Part shown: positions 53,571 to 64,000 of the stretch, in pieces
Layout: every line of letters begins with the position of its first letter
Position numbering within the stretch: position 1 is the first letter of the stretch
Origin: Bemisia tabaci
Lineage: Eukaryota; Arthropoda; Insecta; Hemiptera; Aleyrodidae
Direction: 5' to 3'
Assembly (NCBI RefSeq): GCF_918797505.1
Contig: NC_092799.1
Location: 31,260,597-31,324,596, forward strand
Length of the DNA: 64,000 bases
Made by a program: the position numbers and the translations under genes
The notes under the pieces: generated by a model
What the model saw: only the letters and a program-made list of their open reading frames with translations
Told to the model about the DNA's origin: nothing
The model's database searches: none

Positions 53571-55053
53571 AATGTACCTCCGTCCACGTGGTGCATTCTG
53601 CATAGCTACATACGTTGTAAAGGAACTGATCTAGAAGTCCAATCCGCCCGTGAAGACTATCTTATTGAATTATTTAATCATGAGCTATTAAATACGTACG
53701 TTAAGTTTTGTAAGTCGTAAGCTGAGCTTTACAATCCGACAACATTTACTACATTGTCTTTATCACTTAGTAGCGTAATGGTGTAAGTCATTAGCTCCGC
53801 GCAACCGACAGATGGTCCCTGTGACGGTTCTTCGCGTGCGTTGGGTTGAACACCATTCACGGCGCTAAATTACCTGAAATTGATTTTTTTTCTCCTTTTT
53901 ACCCTCCCAACATTTCGAACAGGAGGACGGACCTGAGGCTCAAATTCTGGTTATAATTGCTGCGACACGTTCTTTATAACACTGGTGTCAGATATGATAT
54001 GTCCAATATTTCTAGGTGAACCCGGTAGGCCTCATCTCGTCACGCAACAATTATCTATTCAAATACTCATGTTTTGCATTGTCCGCATTATTTGAGTCTC
54101 TTTAAATTTTGTCAAACCTTAGCCCTCGAGTATGATGCCCTCTCCTCATATTTCAAAAGCTTGTAACGATCAAAAAAGTGTGGGAAAAAAAAAAACAAGG
54201 AGAAACATCCAACATGAATATGTTGGAAAAGCGTGCCGAACAACTGAAATTTCGGAGACATGAGCTTGAATGAATCGCTGAACCAAGAGCTAATAATATC
54301 AGCTGTTTTGATATGGCATTCTATCATGGAGTAATGCATAGGGCTCATGTTGTATAGTCAATGGGTACGAAGCACCCATTAAAGTGCGGCGGGAAAAAAT
54401 ATTCTAGATTCAAATCGCTCTAGCGTAAAAAAGGGTTTTTGAAGGATCTGTCAAATGAAATAATACGGTTTTGACCGGAAAAGTTCTCAAGGGTTTCCAA
54501 TCAGCAGTTCATTCAGTTTTTTGGTAAAAGACCATCAGGGCTTGGCAGTATAACGGTTCAAAGACAAAAAAACGGGTCCGAGGAAAAAATATTTGGACGG
54601 CCCGTTGAATAGCATTGGTTTATCGGTGTGCTGTACTATGGTACATCCAAGTGATTTCAAAAAGCGAGCCCTACTGGCACGCTTAAAAAAAAAAAAAAAT
54701 TGTGGCTTAAACTGTAAGATGGTAGAATGGTGCGAAGTCCACAGTATTCTGCGAGAAAGCAATACCAAATTTTGTTTAGTTACATTGAGAAATTTGAATT
54801 CTATTCGCGTATCAGTGCAAGGCTGAGGGGGAGAGTGTTTAACGTAGGCAGATGCTTTGAAATATTAAGGTGGGGCCACGCCGAGGGATCTCTATCAATT
54901 AGGGTTGTTTTTAGACCTAATCAGTAGATTACAATCGTCAGTGAGCCCAGCTTAGCATCCCGCAGTATACCAACTGCATTCTATTGTCTAGTTTTAACGC
55001 GGAATGAAATTAATAAAATTTGATAAAATTGGGGGACACTGACACTAAACGGC
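53571..55053. other. Intergenic, nothing recognised
   Basis: Contains an A15 run near 54686. Overlapping frames at 54535-54927 on both strands have no motif. Confidence 0.4.
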
Positions 55054-55283
55054 GCTAGAAAAAAAACACATTGGATCTAGAGTCTAGACTCTTGAAAACA
55101 TTGACAAGAAAAAATACTCCTGATTCAATCAGATTTTTGCTTGAATCAAAACGAAATACGCTCAAATTAAGAGGCTTGGTTCTTGATTTAAGCTAGATTC
55201 TGATTGAATCAAGAGTACTTTTTGCTGTCGATGTTTTTAAGAGTCTGGGCTCTGGATCCAATGTGTTTTTTTTTTTTCCAGTG
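55054..55283. mobile_element. CACTGGAAAA-family MITE, third full copy
   Basis: The left end is worn (CTAGAAAAAAAACACATTGG), the right end is typical (TTTTTTCCAGTG). Internal TCTAGAGTCTAGACTCTTGA and TTGATTCAATCAG words as in 51055. Confidence 0.85.
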
Positions 55284-55744
55284 TGACCTCTCTGTTACTT
55301 TCACCTGCGTATAAGTATGCAGAAAACGCCGATGCCTTATTTTATATTTTACCGTCATGGAAAGCCCTGTCATCCAGTAAAAGCGACGAATTGATACGAT
55401 GAAACTATAGCACAAGCGGCTGAGTAATTTTGTGTCGGATCTCGTCCCGAAATATAGGAAGACGGATACTCGTGAGAGATCAAACAAAGTTTAAAAAAGT
55501 GAGCCAGTGCGGCCGGCAGCGGTGGCGCCTCTAGTTCTGGACGCATCGTCGACGGACTGCAATAATATGCAAATGACTGGATGTTTTTCCTCGTATTGAC
55601 CCATCCCTTTGACCTGACGAGCATATTCGTAGTGAGCAACATACTACACAGTCGTGCTGACCCGCGCACTCTTCAAGGGACTTGGCATCAATGTTTCCGT
55701 TACTGTGGTCATTTCCCGATGGGAAGCGTTATTTATCGACTTCA
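55284..55744. other. Intergenic, nothing recognised
   Basis: Minus-strand frames of 92-99 residues begin near or in the MITE and lack motifs. Confidence 0.4.
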
Positions 55745-55865
55745 GCAGGCCGACTACTGAAATTTATGCCAGCCCGACAAGACATAGAAATGCAATGTAT
55801 TGCATGGGATGGATGGGACTTTGTCTTGCCTTGTCTCGCCGAAATGTTTCAATAGTCTACCAGCT
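55745..55865. mobile_element. GCGGGCC-family MITE, worn short copy
   Basis: GCAGGCCGACTACTGAAATT at the left and mirrored TTTCAATAGTCTACCAGCTG at the right; the interior (ACAAGACATAGAAATG and complement-like CTTGTCTC) is reduced. Confidence 0.55.
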
Positions 55866-55984
55866 GGAGACGGATTCAGTGACTGTGTCGTTCGATGTTT
55901 AAGGTATTCGATGGTTCTTCACAAAACACATGTACTTTTATATAGCGATCATTTTTTCGTGCTTTCCCGGTGAGGCAAAATTGC

Positions 55985-56382
55985 ACTACATGCACGCACG
56001 ATGCTACGCAATATACAACATGGCCGACGCCAACCCGCTATACACGCGTGACGAGACGGGATTTTATCAACCGGCCTATTTATATATATTAAATTTTTCC
56101 TTGCGCTGATGAAGACGATGGTGCCTCCTCACGATTTCCGCGCGAGAAGTCAACCATGTTGAATATTGTGTAGCATCCTAGTACGCAAGGGTTAGATGGA
56201 ACGACTCCTCCCACGAAATGGTAACCTGTGCTGTAACATCGTTTTTGAAGCAGGAACCTTAAAACGCATATTTTTACGAATATTGTGAAGTTAGGAGTGC
56301 TTTCTCATCGTGATTTTTGAGCCATTTTCTAAAAGAAGTGACTCTTGCTTTTGCTCCAGCTGAAGTTTGCAAGAGCCCCATT
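55985..56382. mobile_element. GGGCCTGTTGCAAAC-family element, left end missing
   Basis: ATGGAACGACTCCTCCCACG, CATCGTTTTTGAAGCAGG, GTGAAGTTAGGAGTGC and the right end GAAGTTTGCAAGAGCCCCAT match the full copy at 27951. Confidence 0.7.
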
Positions 56383-56699
56383 GCAAGTCAGTTCCCCAAC
56401 AAGCAAACCCGGGCTTTGAACTGAAGAAAGATATTTCTCATTTTCAGCGGGAGACCCACTCCGCATTCCAGCGCAAATGCATGAATGCACTGTTAAAAAT
56501 CGTTGATTCCGTCCGACGGAAAATCCGGAGTGAGAATGAACACGGGAGTGCGGTTCAGCGCGTAGGTGCTGAGACGGGCTGCATGTGTAGTCAAAGCACT
56601 CCGCACCGGAGCTGCAGTACGGCCCGGAGTCACGCGCACCTTCTCTCCCTCGCACTAACGCTATATACTGTCTCTTCTCCCCTTAAGCCTACCACTCTC
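56383..56699. other. Intergenic, nothing recognised
   Basis: GC-balanced, frames of 108-122 residues on both strands overlap; no motif. Confidence 0.4.
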
Positions 56700-57165
56700 A
56701 GAATGAAAATGAAAAATTTAAAGAGAAAAAAATAGAAAAAATAATAGAATAGTGGAAATAATAGAATAGCCGAAATTATGGTATAACAGAGACGATAGAA
56801 AAGAAATAAAATAAAGTAAACCAAATATATGATAAAATGAAGTCAAAGACTAAATTGAAGTAAATAATTAGAGGGAGCAAGGAGATAAAGAAAAAAATAA
56901 AATAAGGGAAACAACTAAATGATGTTAAAGAATAGAATGAATTTTAAGAGTAAAGTGAAGTCCAAAAATTATGATGAAGTATTAAAAGAAATCACAGTAA
57001 ATATAAAACAAAGTAAAGGAATGAGAAGTAAATAATTAAAGAAAAAAAAAATGAAGTGCTTGAAAAAAAAAATAGAGTGAAGAAAAAATAGAGACAACAA
57101 GGAAATAAAACAAAGTAAAACGATAAAATATAGTTAAAAAATAAAGTAAACTAAACTAAATACAC
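56700..57165. repeat. A-rich purine low-complexity tract
   Basis: About 465 bp of AAATAAAATAAAG-like sequence, very poor in C and with short G-containing breaks. Simple-sequence expansion. Confidence 0.85.
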
Positions 57166-57250
57166 GGACAAATCCAGGTAGATTGAAAATATCTTAGCGG
57201 CCCATTCAAATCGACGTTAAATACCGTTTTTGCGTCACTTTCATGCATCC

Positions 57251-57325
57251 TTCGCTACAGCTCAATCGGTAGGGTCGTCGGTTAGTGTTAGGTAGGTCCC
57301 GGGTTCAATTCCCAAGGTAGGTAGA
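57251..57325 (+). other. tRNA-like sequence (SINE head)
   Basis: CAGCTCAATCGGTAGGGTCG resembles the A box and D arm, GGTTCAATTCC the B box, 34 bp apart. Acceptor arms do not pair, so it is not a tRNA gene. Probably the polymerase III promoter of a SINE. Confidence 0.6.
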
Positions 57326-57908
57326 AAATTTCTAACCTTCAAAATCGGTTAAATCACGTACCAATGGTTTCATTATTTTTATTTTTCATGGTTTCAAAAA
57401 TTATTTCCACAATTAACCCCTTTCCACCATCCCCTAGCTGCGAACCCCTAAATTTGCGGCTCCCGCGAATCCGTCCGGCGTCGGAGTGATTTCTATGCGT
57501 ACGGCACCCAAAATCCGTCCAGCCGATTCTCCGTCGGAGTGACTCCTCGGTCCGGCGAAGTGAGGGCCCGTTCTTACTCGCGCTTGTGCTGAGTCTCACT
57601 CCGTTTTTTTTAACAGTGTGGGTTGCAATTTGCGGGGTCTCTAATAGCATTAATCTGAGCTCACCAAATATGTATTCAGTTTCCGAAAAACCAAACGATT
57701 CCTCTGAAAATGGCAAGGGGGTGTGACGGTCACATATGAAAAAAGAGCGCCGCAGGGCTCACGCAGAGGCGAAATTATGCTACTTTTTTCTCTCTCTTAA
57801 TTCGAATATGGGCAACAGTATCATCAGTCCAATTTATTTCAGTCCATTTACGAGATCGATCACGTCAAAAAAGGACGGCATACGGGTCAGGCTCCCTCGC
57901 GGCATCGC
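57326..57908. other. Intergenic, nothing recognised
   Basis: A 120-residue minus-strand frame (57354-57716) has no motif. Confidence 0.4.
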
Positions 57909-57916
57909 CTGTGATC

Positions 57917-58081
57917 CAGTGGCGTGGCGTGAATTGCGATATATCGATTGTTATGCCATTTAAACCTATGGTAAAGAATCGATTGTTAAGATGTTCGCTG
58001 CAAACACCCTGTTTATCGATCCTTTTCCATAGTTTTAAATGACATAACGATCGATATATCGCAATTCACGCCACGCCACTG
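57917..58081. mobile_element. hAT-like MITE, CAGTGGCGTGG family, copy 4
   Basis: 165 bp; the arms are the best preserved of the family (CAGTGGCGTGGCGTGAATTG and mirror, then GATATATCGATTGTTATGCC). Flanks CTGTGATC and GTGTGATC, an 8-bp duplication with one change. Confidence 0.9.
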
Positions 58082-58089
58082 GTGTGATC

Positions 58090-59636
58090 TTACCCGGGGC
58101 TCATCATTCATCTTTAGCTTTCTCACGCACTTCCTAACCTATAACTTTCAAGCGTGAATCGTGACCCACTAATGCGCAGTGCTTGATGATTAAATTAGTC
58201 CCCTTGCCCCCCCCCCCCCTGTCTTCTCCCTCTCCCGCATGCTAACATCCACCCCTTCGCGATCGGGAAAAAAGTTTATGCGTCGTTAAGTTTACGGGAG
58301 CCTCCGTTATCGGTCTAAATTAACCGCACAGATTAGCTTATCCAACACATAGAAATCCTGACCACTCCTCTGCTCTTCTTCGTCGCTTTTAGCTCTTGCC
58401 AAAAAGCCGTTGGTCGTTTAAACTCGGGTTCACGGCCAAGGGCATAGTCTCTCTTTAGAGTTGCGTGATAGATGAAATGTTTGAAAGATATTTTGGTTGT
58501 AAATAGTCTAAAGACGATTCTCCAATAAAACCGAGAGCATACCCAAAATAGTTCCGAAAATGTTTAAGAAAATATCAAGAGGTTGCTGTCATGTTAAATT
58601 TGATCGTATTTTGAATTTCTTTTCCAATGGTTGAAAAATATTTCAAAATATCGTTGAATTTAAATACTTGCCCATTATTTTGAAAATATTTTCTGAATGA
58701 TGATCAGAAAGTTTGTTAATGTATTTTGGTAATAACATCGTCATGTAATTTGGTAAATGTTATCATATATCTCATATTAAAAACATTTTTGTAGTAACGT
58801 TTTTATCAAGAACATCTCGAAAGTTGTGACAATATTTTGTGAACATTGCTGGGTTATGGTTTTTTTCACAGGGGTGTAACCTTCTTTGGATTTCTGAAGA
58901 AGGAATGATTTCTTGCAGAATTTGTGCCGCAGTCCTATTCTGAAAATTGATTTTATTGCCTTGTTCCTGATTGAAGCTAAGCGAAAATCAAAGAATTGTC
59001 CTCGGCGTCAGCAATACAAATTACTTGCCTCTGAACATTTGGAGATATGTTGTTCCTTTGCAGGGAGTTAGAAACATTCGGCGAAAAACCGTGTCGCTAA
59101 AATCAGTTTCGCGGCTCGAAAATCAATTTATTCGCTCCTTCGAACGTCGTTGTCAAATCTACCAAGTTTTTTTGTTCTGAAATCAGCGAAACAGATCAAT
59201 CACTCCTGCACTTGGCAGCCACGGATAAACATATCTGCAACCTTAAAATGGCGGAGGAAGAAAGTGCATGCAATGTTGCCAATCAAAACAGGTTGAGCGA
59301 ACAGAGATTAGCCTCTCGTAAGTCGAACGAGTCCACTGCTTTTTGGCGGCACCTCGCAACGTGGCGGTCGGTAGCACGCTCAAAGCCCCGAGCAACAATT
59401 TGCACTTGAAGTGGTTTCATAAAACTGAATTTTGTCTACTGCCACATCGTCTCTCTCCTCGACGAGCTTTTTGTTCTTCATTATCCGCTCTTAAACTGAT
59501 TCCGAATTACCGATGGATCTTAATAACAGATTCCTCCCCGCCACTGCGCACTGCATGAGACTGCTCATCAATTTTCACGCGAATGGAAGTAAGGGGTCGA
59601 TTTTTGGACTGTTATCCATACGCAGTTCTACTGCCG
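58090..59636. other. Intergenic; possible element at 58470-58875
   Basis: Many AAAATATTTT words and the end TTTTTTTCACAGGG at 58859-58872 hint at another word-filled element, but I cannot find its left end. A C13 run is near 58208. Small plus-strand frames at 58971-59409 lack motifs. Confidence 0.35.
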
Positions 59637-59869
59637 CACAGTGGATCGAGACAATAGGAGAGGTCGGACAAAAATTGGAAACTTTAAACGTTTATAACAC
59701 CGTTTATACCAAACTTAGAGGTTCTAAAAGTGGTTCCATTCGTTTCCTCGTGGAATTTTCTTCCGGAACCACCCCTCAAAGTTTATAATATGACGTATTA
59801 AACATCAAATTTTGCAGTTTTAGTAAAGAATTTCATACCCGACCTCTCTAATTGACTCGATCCTCTGTG
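59637..59869. mobile_element. Transib-like MITE, 233 bp, second copy
   Basis: Starts CACAGTGGATCGAGACAATA and ends mirrored TTGACTCGATCCTCTGTG. Same length as 10019-10251 and in the opposite internal orientation (GGTTCTAAAAGTGGTTCCAT). Its first seven bases, CACAGTG, equal the consensus heptamer of vertebrate V(D)J signals. Flanks TGCCG and CGTCG are both CGNCG-like but differ at two of five bases. Confidence 0.8.
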
Positions 59870-59881
59870 CGTCGTGGTGAG

Positions 59882-60124
59882 AGAAAACGCCGTATGAGCA
59901 TCTGAGAGTTGCCAAATTTTCCCGGTTGAAACATATACTTTTGAGAAAAGTTATGCAGGTTTTTCCTTGAAATTTTCAGATATTTTAGATTAAATTGAAA
60001 ATCAAATTGTCTGAAAATATTGAAGAAATTTATTCACAATATCCTCCTTAAACTCGTTTTTATTGATTGAAATATGGCAACGCCTGCAGGTTAATAGGTA
60101 CGGTGATCTTTCTTAGCACGGCAG
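59882..60124. mobile_element. CTGCCGTGCTAAGG-family MITE, left tip worn
   Basis: GAGAAAACGCCGTATGAGCA, then GAGAGTTGCCAAATTTTC at the left; AAATATGGCAACGCCTGCAG and TTTCTTAGCACGGCAG at the right. Confidence 0.75.
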
Positions 60125-60512
60125 TCTAGTCTAGACCTCTGCTTGAGGACACCACATTCGTTCGTTGCGGGAAGTGGAGGAAGCGTGGGGTGTTTTAGAG
60201 GCCCTAGGGTCTAGGCAAATTTTCAATTACTAACTTGCAGAGAATGCAAATTTGATGCGTATAATCAATCTCGTGTAGGCAGCATGACTGCACTTATGAA
60301 GAGGTTTTCAGTTAGCGGTTTGCGTTGGTTTCCAGTCTTCTAAGTTCGGAACTTCATAAAAATCCACTAGGTAAAAGACTGCCTTCAGGTTCTCAACGGT
60401 TCATCTTAAACGCCCTAATTGAACTCATATTGCTTGACTCTTTCGTGAAATAATTTTATTTTATAAAAATGAAGGAAAGTAGGTTTGAATATGGTTGATA
60501 TCCTATGAAATA

Positions 60513-60517
<5 letters not shown>
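60125..60517. other. Intergenic, nothing recognised
   Basis: No gene or repeat partner noticed. Confidence 0.4.

Positions 60518-60543
<26 letters not shown>
60518..60543. repeat. 26-bp T homopolymer
   Basis: T run directly left of the reverse transcriptase fragment, in the wrong orientation to be its own poly(A) tail. Confidence 0.9.
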
Positions 60544-60544
<1 letters not shown>

Positions 60545-60547
<3 letters not shown>

Positions 60548-60889
60548 ATTTTATTGTGTTTCCGGAAGAAGAAATGTGCTGGAATAGGAGTCCCTTTGCA
60601 AGATTTTAAAACTTTTTTCACTCTGTTCTATACTGATGATCAAATAATGATAGTTAAAGATAAAGATGACGTTGAGTACATGATGCGCAAGTTGAGAGAG
60701 GAGTATCGGAAGTCAGGTTTGGAAGTCAGTTTATCCAAACCTGAAAAACTGACTTTGAAAGGTGATCTGCATAAAATTGAGTTGGAGGAAAGACCGCAGA
60801 TCAAACGCTCTGCGAACTATAAGTACTTGGGTGTGCGATTGACCCAGGATGGAAAGACGGATGAAGCTCTCAAGAAAAGAAATACCTGA
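60545..60889 (+). pseudogene. Non-LTR reverse transcriptase palm fragment
   Basis: The 111-residue frame (60554-60889) holds LFYTDDQIMIVKD at residues 24-36, the catalytic Y-x-D-D box with T in place of the usual A. GLEVSLSKPEKL follows at 55-66 (the G-L-x-x-x-x-x-K segment) and YKYLGV at 89-94. This order is that of the RT palm and thumb start in RTE-like and related non-LTR elements. Fingers, endonuclease and C-terminus are absent; it stops at TGA and the downstream sequence shows no continuation. A decayed fragment, not a working enzyme. Confidence 0.8.
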
Positions 60890-60892
60890 GCA

Positions 60893-62691
60893 GTGTTTTA
60901 TTGAAAAGCTCCCTCACTTGGACTTTTTACTCTTAATTTCAAGGAATGAAGTAAACACAAAATTGTATATGTCATTTAACGGTACTTAGATAGCGCATGT
61001 AAGCCCGACCAATTTTAAATACGGCAAAGAAGACGTGCATTTGTACAGTTTCATTATCAATATGTCAGGTATCTCATTCTTGGGTTTCATGCGCTACTTG
61101 GGCACTTTTAACGTTTCGACTACCTTTTCCCCCTTTCTTCCTTCATCTTTTCTTTTTTAAATCAGCAGACATGTAATCATGAAAAGTAAAAATGAAGAAA
61201 AGAAAAAATTTTCTCAAAACAAAATGTACTTCCATTATCTAAATGTGCACACAGCATATCCATCTATCAGATCTTTCTCCGCGTGAACCGGGAATTAAGT
61301 CGTAATTATCTCGATGAATGTTTGCAATAACGTAGGGTTTTTTATGTGATAGGCTTAATGGCACCCTATTGACGCTGCAAAAAATTCTGCTGATTCATAT
61401 TACGATTCCACAAATCAAATGTCTCTCAAATTGCAAGGAAACTGTTTCATCCGTAAAAAGGACGCAAATTTGCGAGTCAATATATTGCGCCGAGACAGGC
61501 TAATGATTCATTCGGTCATAATGTTTTGACTTCTCCCTGTGTAGTGTGGATACACACCATATATTATTCTCCAAACGATCTTTGGTATGATGACAGGATG
61601 GAAATGGTTGCCAAAGTTTTTAAGCTTTTTTTTTTTTTTTTGACTGAGTCGTGTCTCGAATATTGAATGGAGGTATCAAACTTTGAACTATTTCTTCTCT
61701 CTCTTCTCGCATGATTGTATTCCTCGCTCTCCTTCTATCTATCATCCCCCCCTTATTGAAATCTTGAATTATTTTACTTCTAAATATAAATAACACTGCT
61801 CATGACTTCGTTGAACAATTTTAATCATTGAGAATGACGAGTGTCTTATTCTTAAGTTTTTTTTGTTTCCTGATGGAAAGTTCGGTAAACAGGAGAGATA
61901 CTTATGATTTTTATGAAAATAACCGTCGGATGAATACATGAGTTTTTACAAATATTCGTAGAATTTTTTCCTTCGATGCCATTGAGATTCAACTTCTTAT
62001 AAAAGTAATCGAATTTTGGAAATTATTTTTCCTTTCAGTTTAATATTTACAAAATAATTAGAAATATTGTCGTGTGAGCAAGACCATGCGGTAATTTTAA
62101 AATGTGAAGTATCATGGCATGTCAACCAGAGCAACACCCCCCCCCCCTCTTCAACTACCAATCAACTTATACCATCAAATCTCAACTGGTTGGCCGCAAT
62201 GACTTAACAGCGGCGATGTGGCAATCTCGCTCGCGTATTAGTCTAATAATCTCTCATTAGCACCAGAGCAAATGTTGCTCACGGAGGCGTCCAAATTTTA
62301 CCTCTTAAGTATTTAAGAAAGGCAATTTAAATTAAGTACCTTGCTCTTCAAACTTACTTTTCTATTGTTTATCGTCCCTCAGTAAAACATAACTATCATC
62401 GTCCAAAATTGACGTGCAAGATCTATAAAATACCACGATTTGAGGCCATTCAGAAAAATTCATTCATTGTATTCCAGTTCTTTAGAGGCAGGAACAGATC
62501 AGCCCCTAGAGTTGGTAAACTTCGGACGATATTCTATATGTAACATAGGAATAAGATTCATATTTTAGTTATGTAGTTCTCTGGGTTGATTCCCCAACAT
62601 AGTAGAGGCTTATTCTTAAAAGGGAAAAGGTAGATGCAGAGAAATATGCCTCAAACTTAATCCCTTTCAGTAAAATCTAATCGCCTCATTA
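60893..62691. other. Intergenic, nothing recognised
   Basis: AT-rich with homopolymer runs (T near 61626, C near 62138). No further RT sequence recognised beyond 60889. Confidence 0.45.
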
Positions 62692-62954
62692 CATATCGAC
62701 GGTGAAACTACCAAACCACGTATCTCGTTTGCGGTGTTTAAAAATCTACGCTCACATTTTATTTTTTTGAAGTAGACCAAATCAATATCATTCTTTGAAA
62801 TTTTCACGGAATTTTCTCAGCACGAAGAGGAAAAATCACAGAAATTTTCAAGACTGGATGTTGAGTAGTTTTTCATTTAAAAAATAAAGTATGACAGGAA
62901 GTCTGCGACGTCGCAAACCGAGATACGTGGTATGGTAGTTTCACCGTCGATATG
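62692..62954. mobile_element. CATATCGACGGTG-family MITE, copy 2
   Basis: Left CATATCGACGGTGAAACTAC with CCACGTATCTCGTTTGCGGT; right mirrored CGAGATACGTGG and CACCGTCGATATG. GACAGGAAGTCTGCGACGTC at the right matches copy 1 inverted. Confidence 0.8.
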
Positions 62955-63359
62955 CTCATGACTAGGTTTTAACACGTGCTGAGAAAGGCTGTTATTTGTT
63001 AACTTTTAGGCGATAACAAGTAACAATCGTCTCTAATAAATTGACAGCCTCATTTTTCGAAGTAAACATACGCAAAAGCCACATTCAACGGCGATTCTTC
63101 CACGGTTTTCGAAACCAACTTGTCCCAAGTAACGATGTGTGAAAAACTCTTTGGGACTTTTTCTTTAAATTGACCGAACTTTGTCAGATTTGGGGTATTT
63201 CAAGCAGACACCAATAAGAACGGATTTGATATTGATTCATGCTCATCGATTGAGACATTGTACAAGGGCTCAATTTTTTGGCAGTGCTGAATTTCAATAA
63301 AATTTTCTGACATTGTTTTTTGTTTTTTAAACTGATTAAGCTTTAAGGCGCATGAACTC
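62955..63359. other. Intergenic, nothing recognised
   Basis: No gene or repeat partner noticed. Confidence 0.4.
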
Positions 63360-63640
63360 TGTAAGAGATTTTGACGCTCAGCTCAAGCTGTACACTCTCT
63401 AAACAACACAGTGTGGGAAAGAAACAATGCACGATTAAGTAGTCTGCAAAAGCCGTTGCAGTGTGCAATCTGACTCGCGTAGGATTTTTACAGTGCCCGT
63501 AACCAATGGACCATAAAAATCTTAATATCTCAGCTAGAAGTTGATTTCAGATGTTTTCGTCGCGCGAATCGTGTTTTACGTGAAATTTTGTTGAAGAATT
63601 ATGTATCAAAGTGCTTTAATTCGTACTTTGTTTAATGATC
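63360..63640. mobile_element. TGGACCACTAG-family element, right part
   Basis: GTGGGAAAGAAACAATGCAC, GTAACCAATGGACCATAAAA, CGCGAATCGTGTTTTACGTG and ATTCGTACTTTGTTTAATGA follow the family's right half. The terminal CTAGTGGTCC is altered to TTTAATGATCC, as in the copy at 11340. Confidence 0.7.
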
Positions 63641-64000
63641 CATGCAATCTAAGAAAGCGAACATACAGAACTTTCCTTATTTTTCTCAGAGAAAATATTT
63701 TATCGGGAGAAACGAGTCAACGTTGGATTGCGTATGCGGCGTCGAAATATAACATGGGCCTTCTAAGCCCCATTGTTCGATGCCGTGATTATCCTCGCGA
63801 GTTCAAGGAATCGCGCCGAACACGGTGCGGTCGGTGTCAAACTCATCAGCGCCTGCAAGACTGCATAAATACTTCACGCATTGCGCCGAAGAGTGCGGTC
63901 GGCGTCCGACGTGTATTAGCTCCTACTAGACTACATGAATACTTCTCGCATTGCACGAAACGCCATGAGAGATATACTTGTGAGCTGGACTGAGGGCGCA
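63641..64000 (+). repeat. Composite repeat with 68-bp tandem units
   Basis: Continues the homology with 11460-11870. Two tandem units start with TGCGGTCGG at 63826 and 63894 (period 68) and contain GCAAGACTGCATAAATACTT and CTAGACTACATGAATACTTC. A 130-residue open frame crosses the region and is cut by the window edge region; no protein motif. Confidence 0.6.

Overview
The window looks like repeat-rich nuclear DNA from an arthropod, most likely an insect. It is AT-rich, has no bacterial-style gene packing and no convincing host exon, and is filled with metazoan transposon remnants. These include a Ty3/Gypsy LTR element primed by an animal-type initiator tRNA-Met, non-LTR reverse transcriptase fragments, Transib-like and hAT-like miniature elements, Helitron-like ends and tRNA-derived promoters. 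A whitefly or other hemipteran is a guess from the general look of the repeats; the sequence I can read does not establish the species.

Layout. 0.5-5.2 kb: an LTR retrotransposon on the minus strand with nearly identical 392-bp LTRs, a primer binding site, a polypurine tract and a 4-bp target duplication. Its only recognisable coding piece is the integrase C-terminus. 5.8-7.2 kb: a Transib-like element holding a degenerate tandem repeat. 7.4-20 kb: nested miniature elements, including Transib-like, hAT-like, a TGGACCACTAG family and a CTGCCGTGCTAAGG family. 20.6-21.8 kb: a GC-rich island followed by short tandem repeats. 22.7-24.9 kb: a 2.2-kb terminal-inverted-repeat element. 25.3-28.5 kb: three larger inverted-repeat elements, two with nested insertions. 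29-35 kb: non-LTR retrotransposon 3' ends and a long foldback. 36-46 kb: several recurrent foldback families. 46-53 kb: Helitron-like ends, more miniature elements and two long foldbacks. 53-64 kb: scattered copies of the same families, a reverse transcriptase fragment and a composite repeat at the right edge.

Nothing here forms a pathway or operon. What unites the window is repeat biology: at least fifteen inverted-repeat families recur, many with readable target duplications. Almost all are non-autonomous; I see no intact transposase. The two patterns most worth following are (1) non-autonomous elements with CAC...GTG ends and CGNCG target duplications that match Transib, the relative of RAG1, and (2) a set of CAC...GTG elements at 2-bp targets, each filled with its own short palindromic word. 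Family names below are local labels taken from terminal sequence. All homologies were judged by eye, without database searches.
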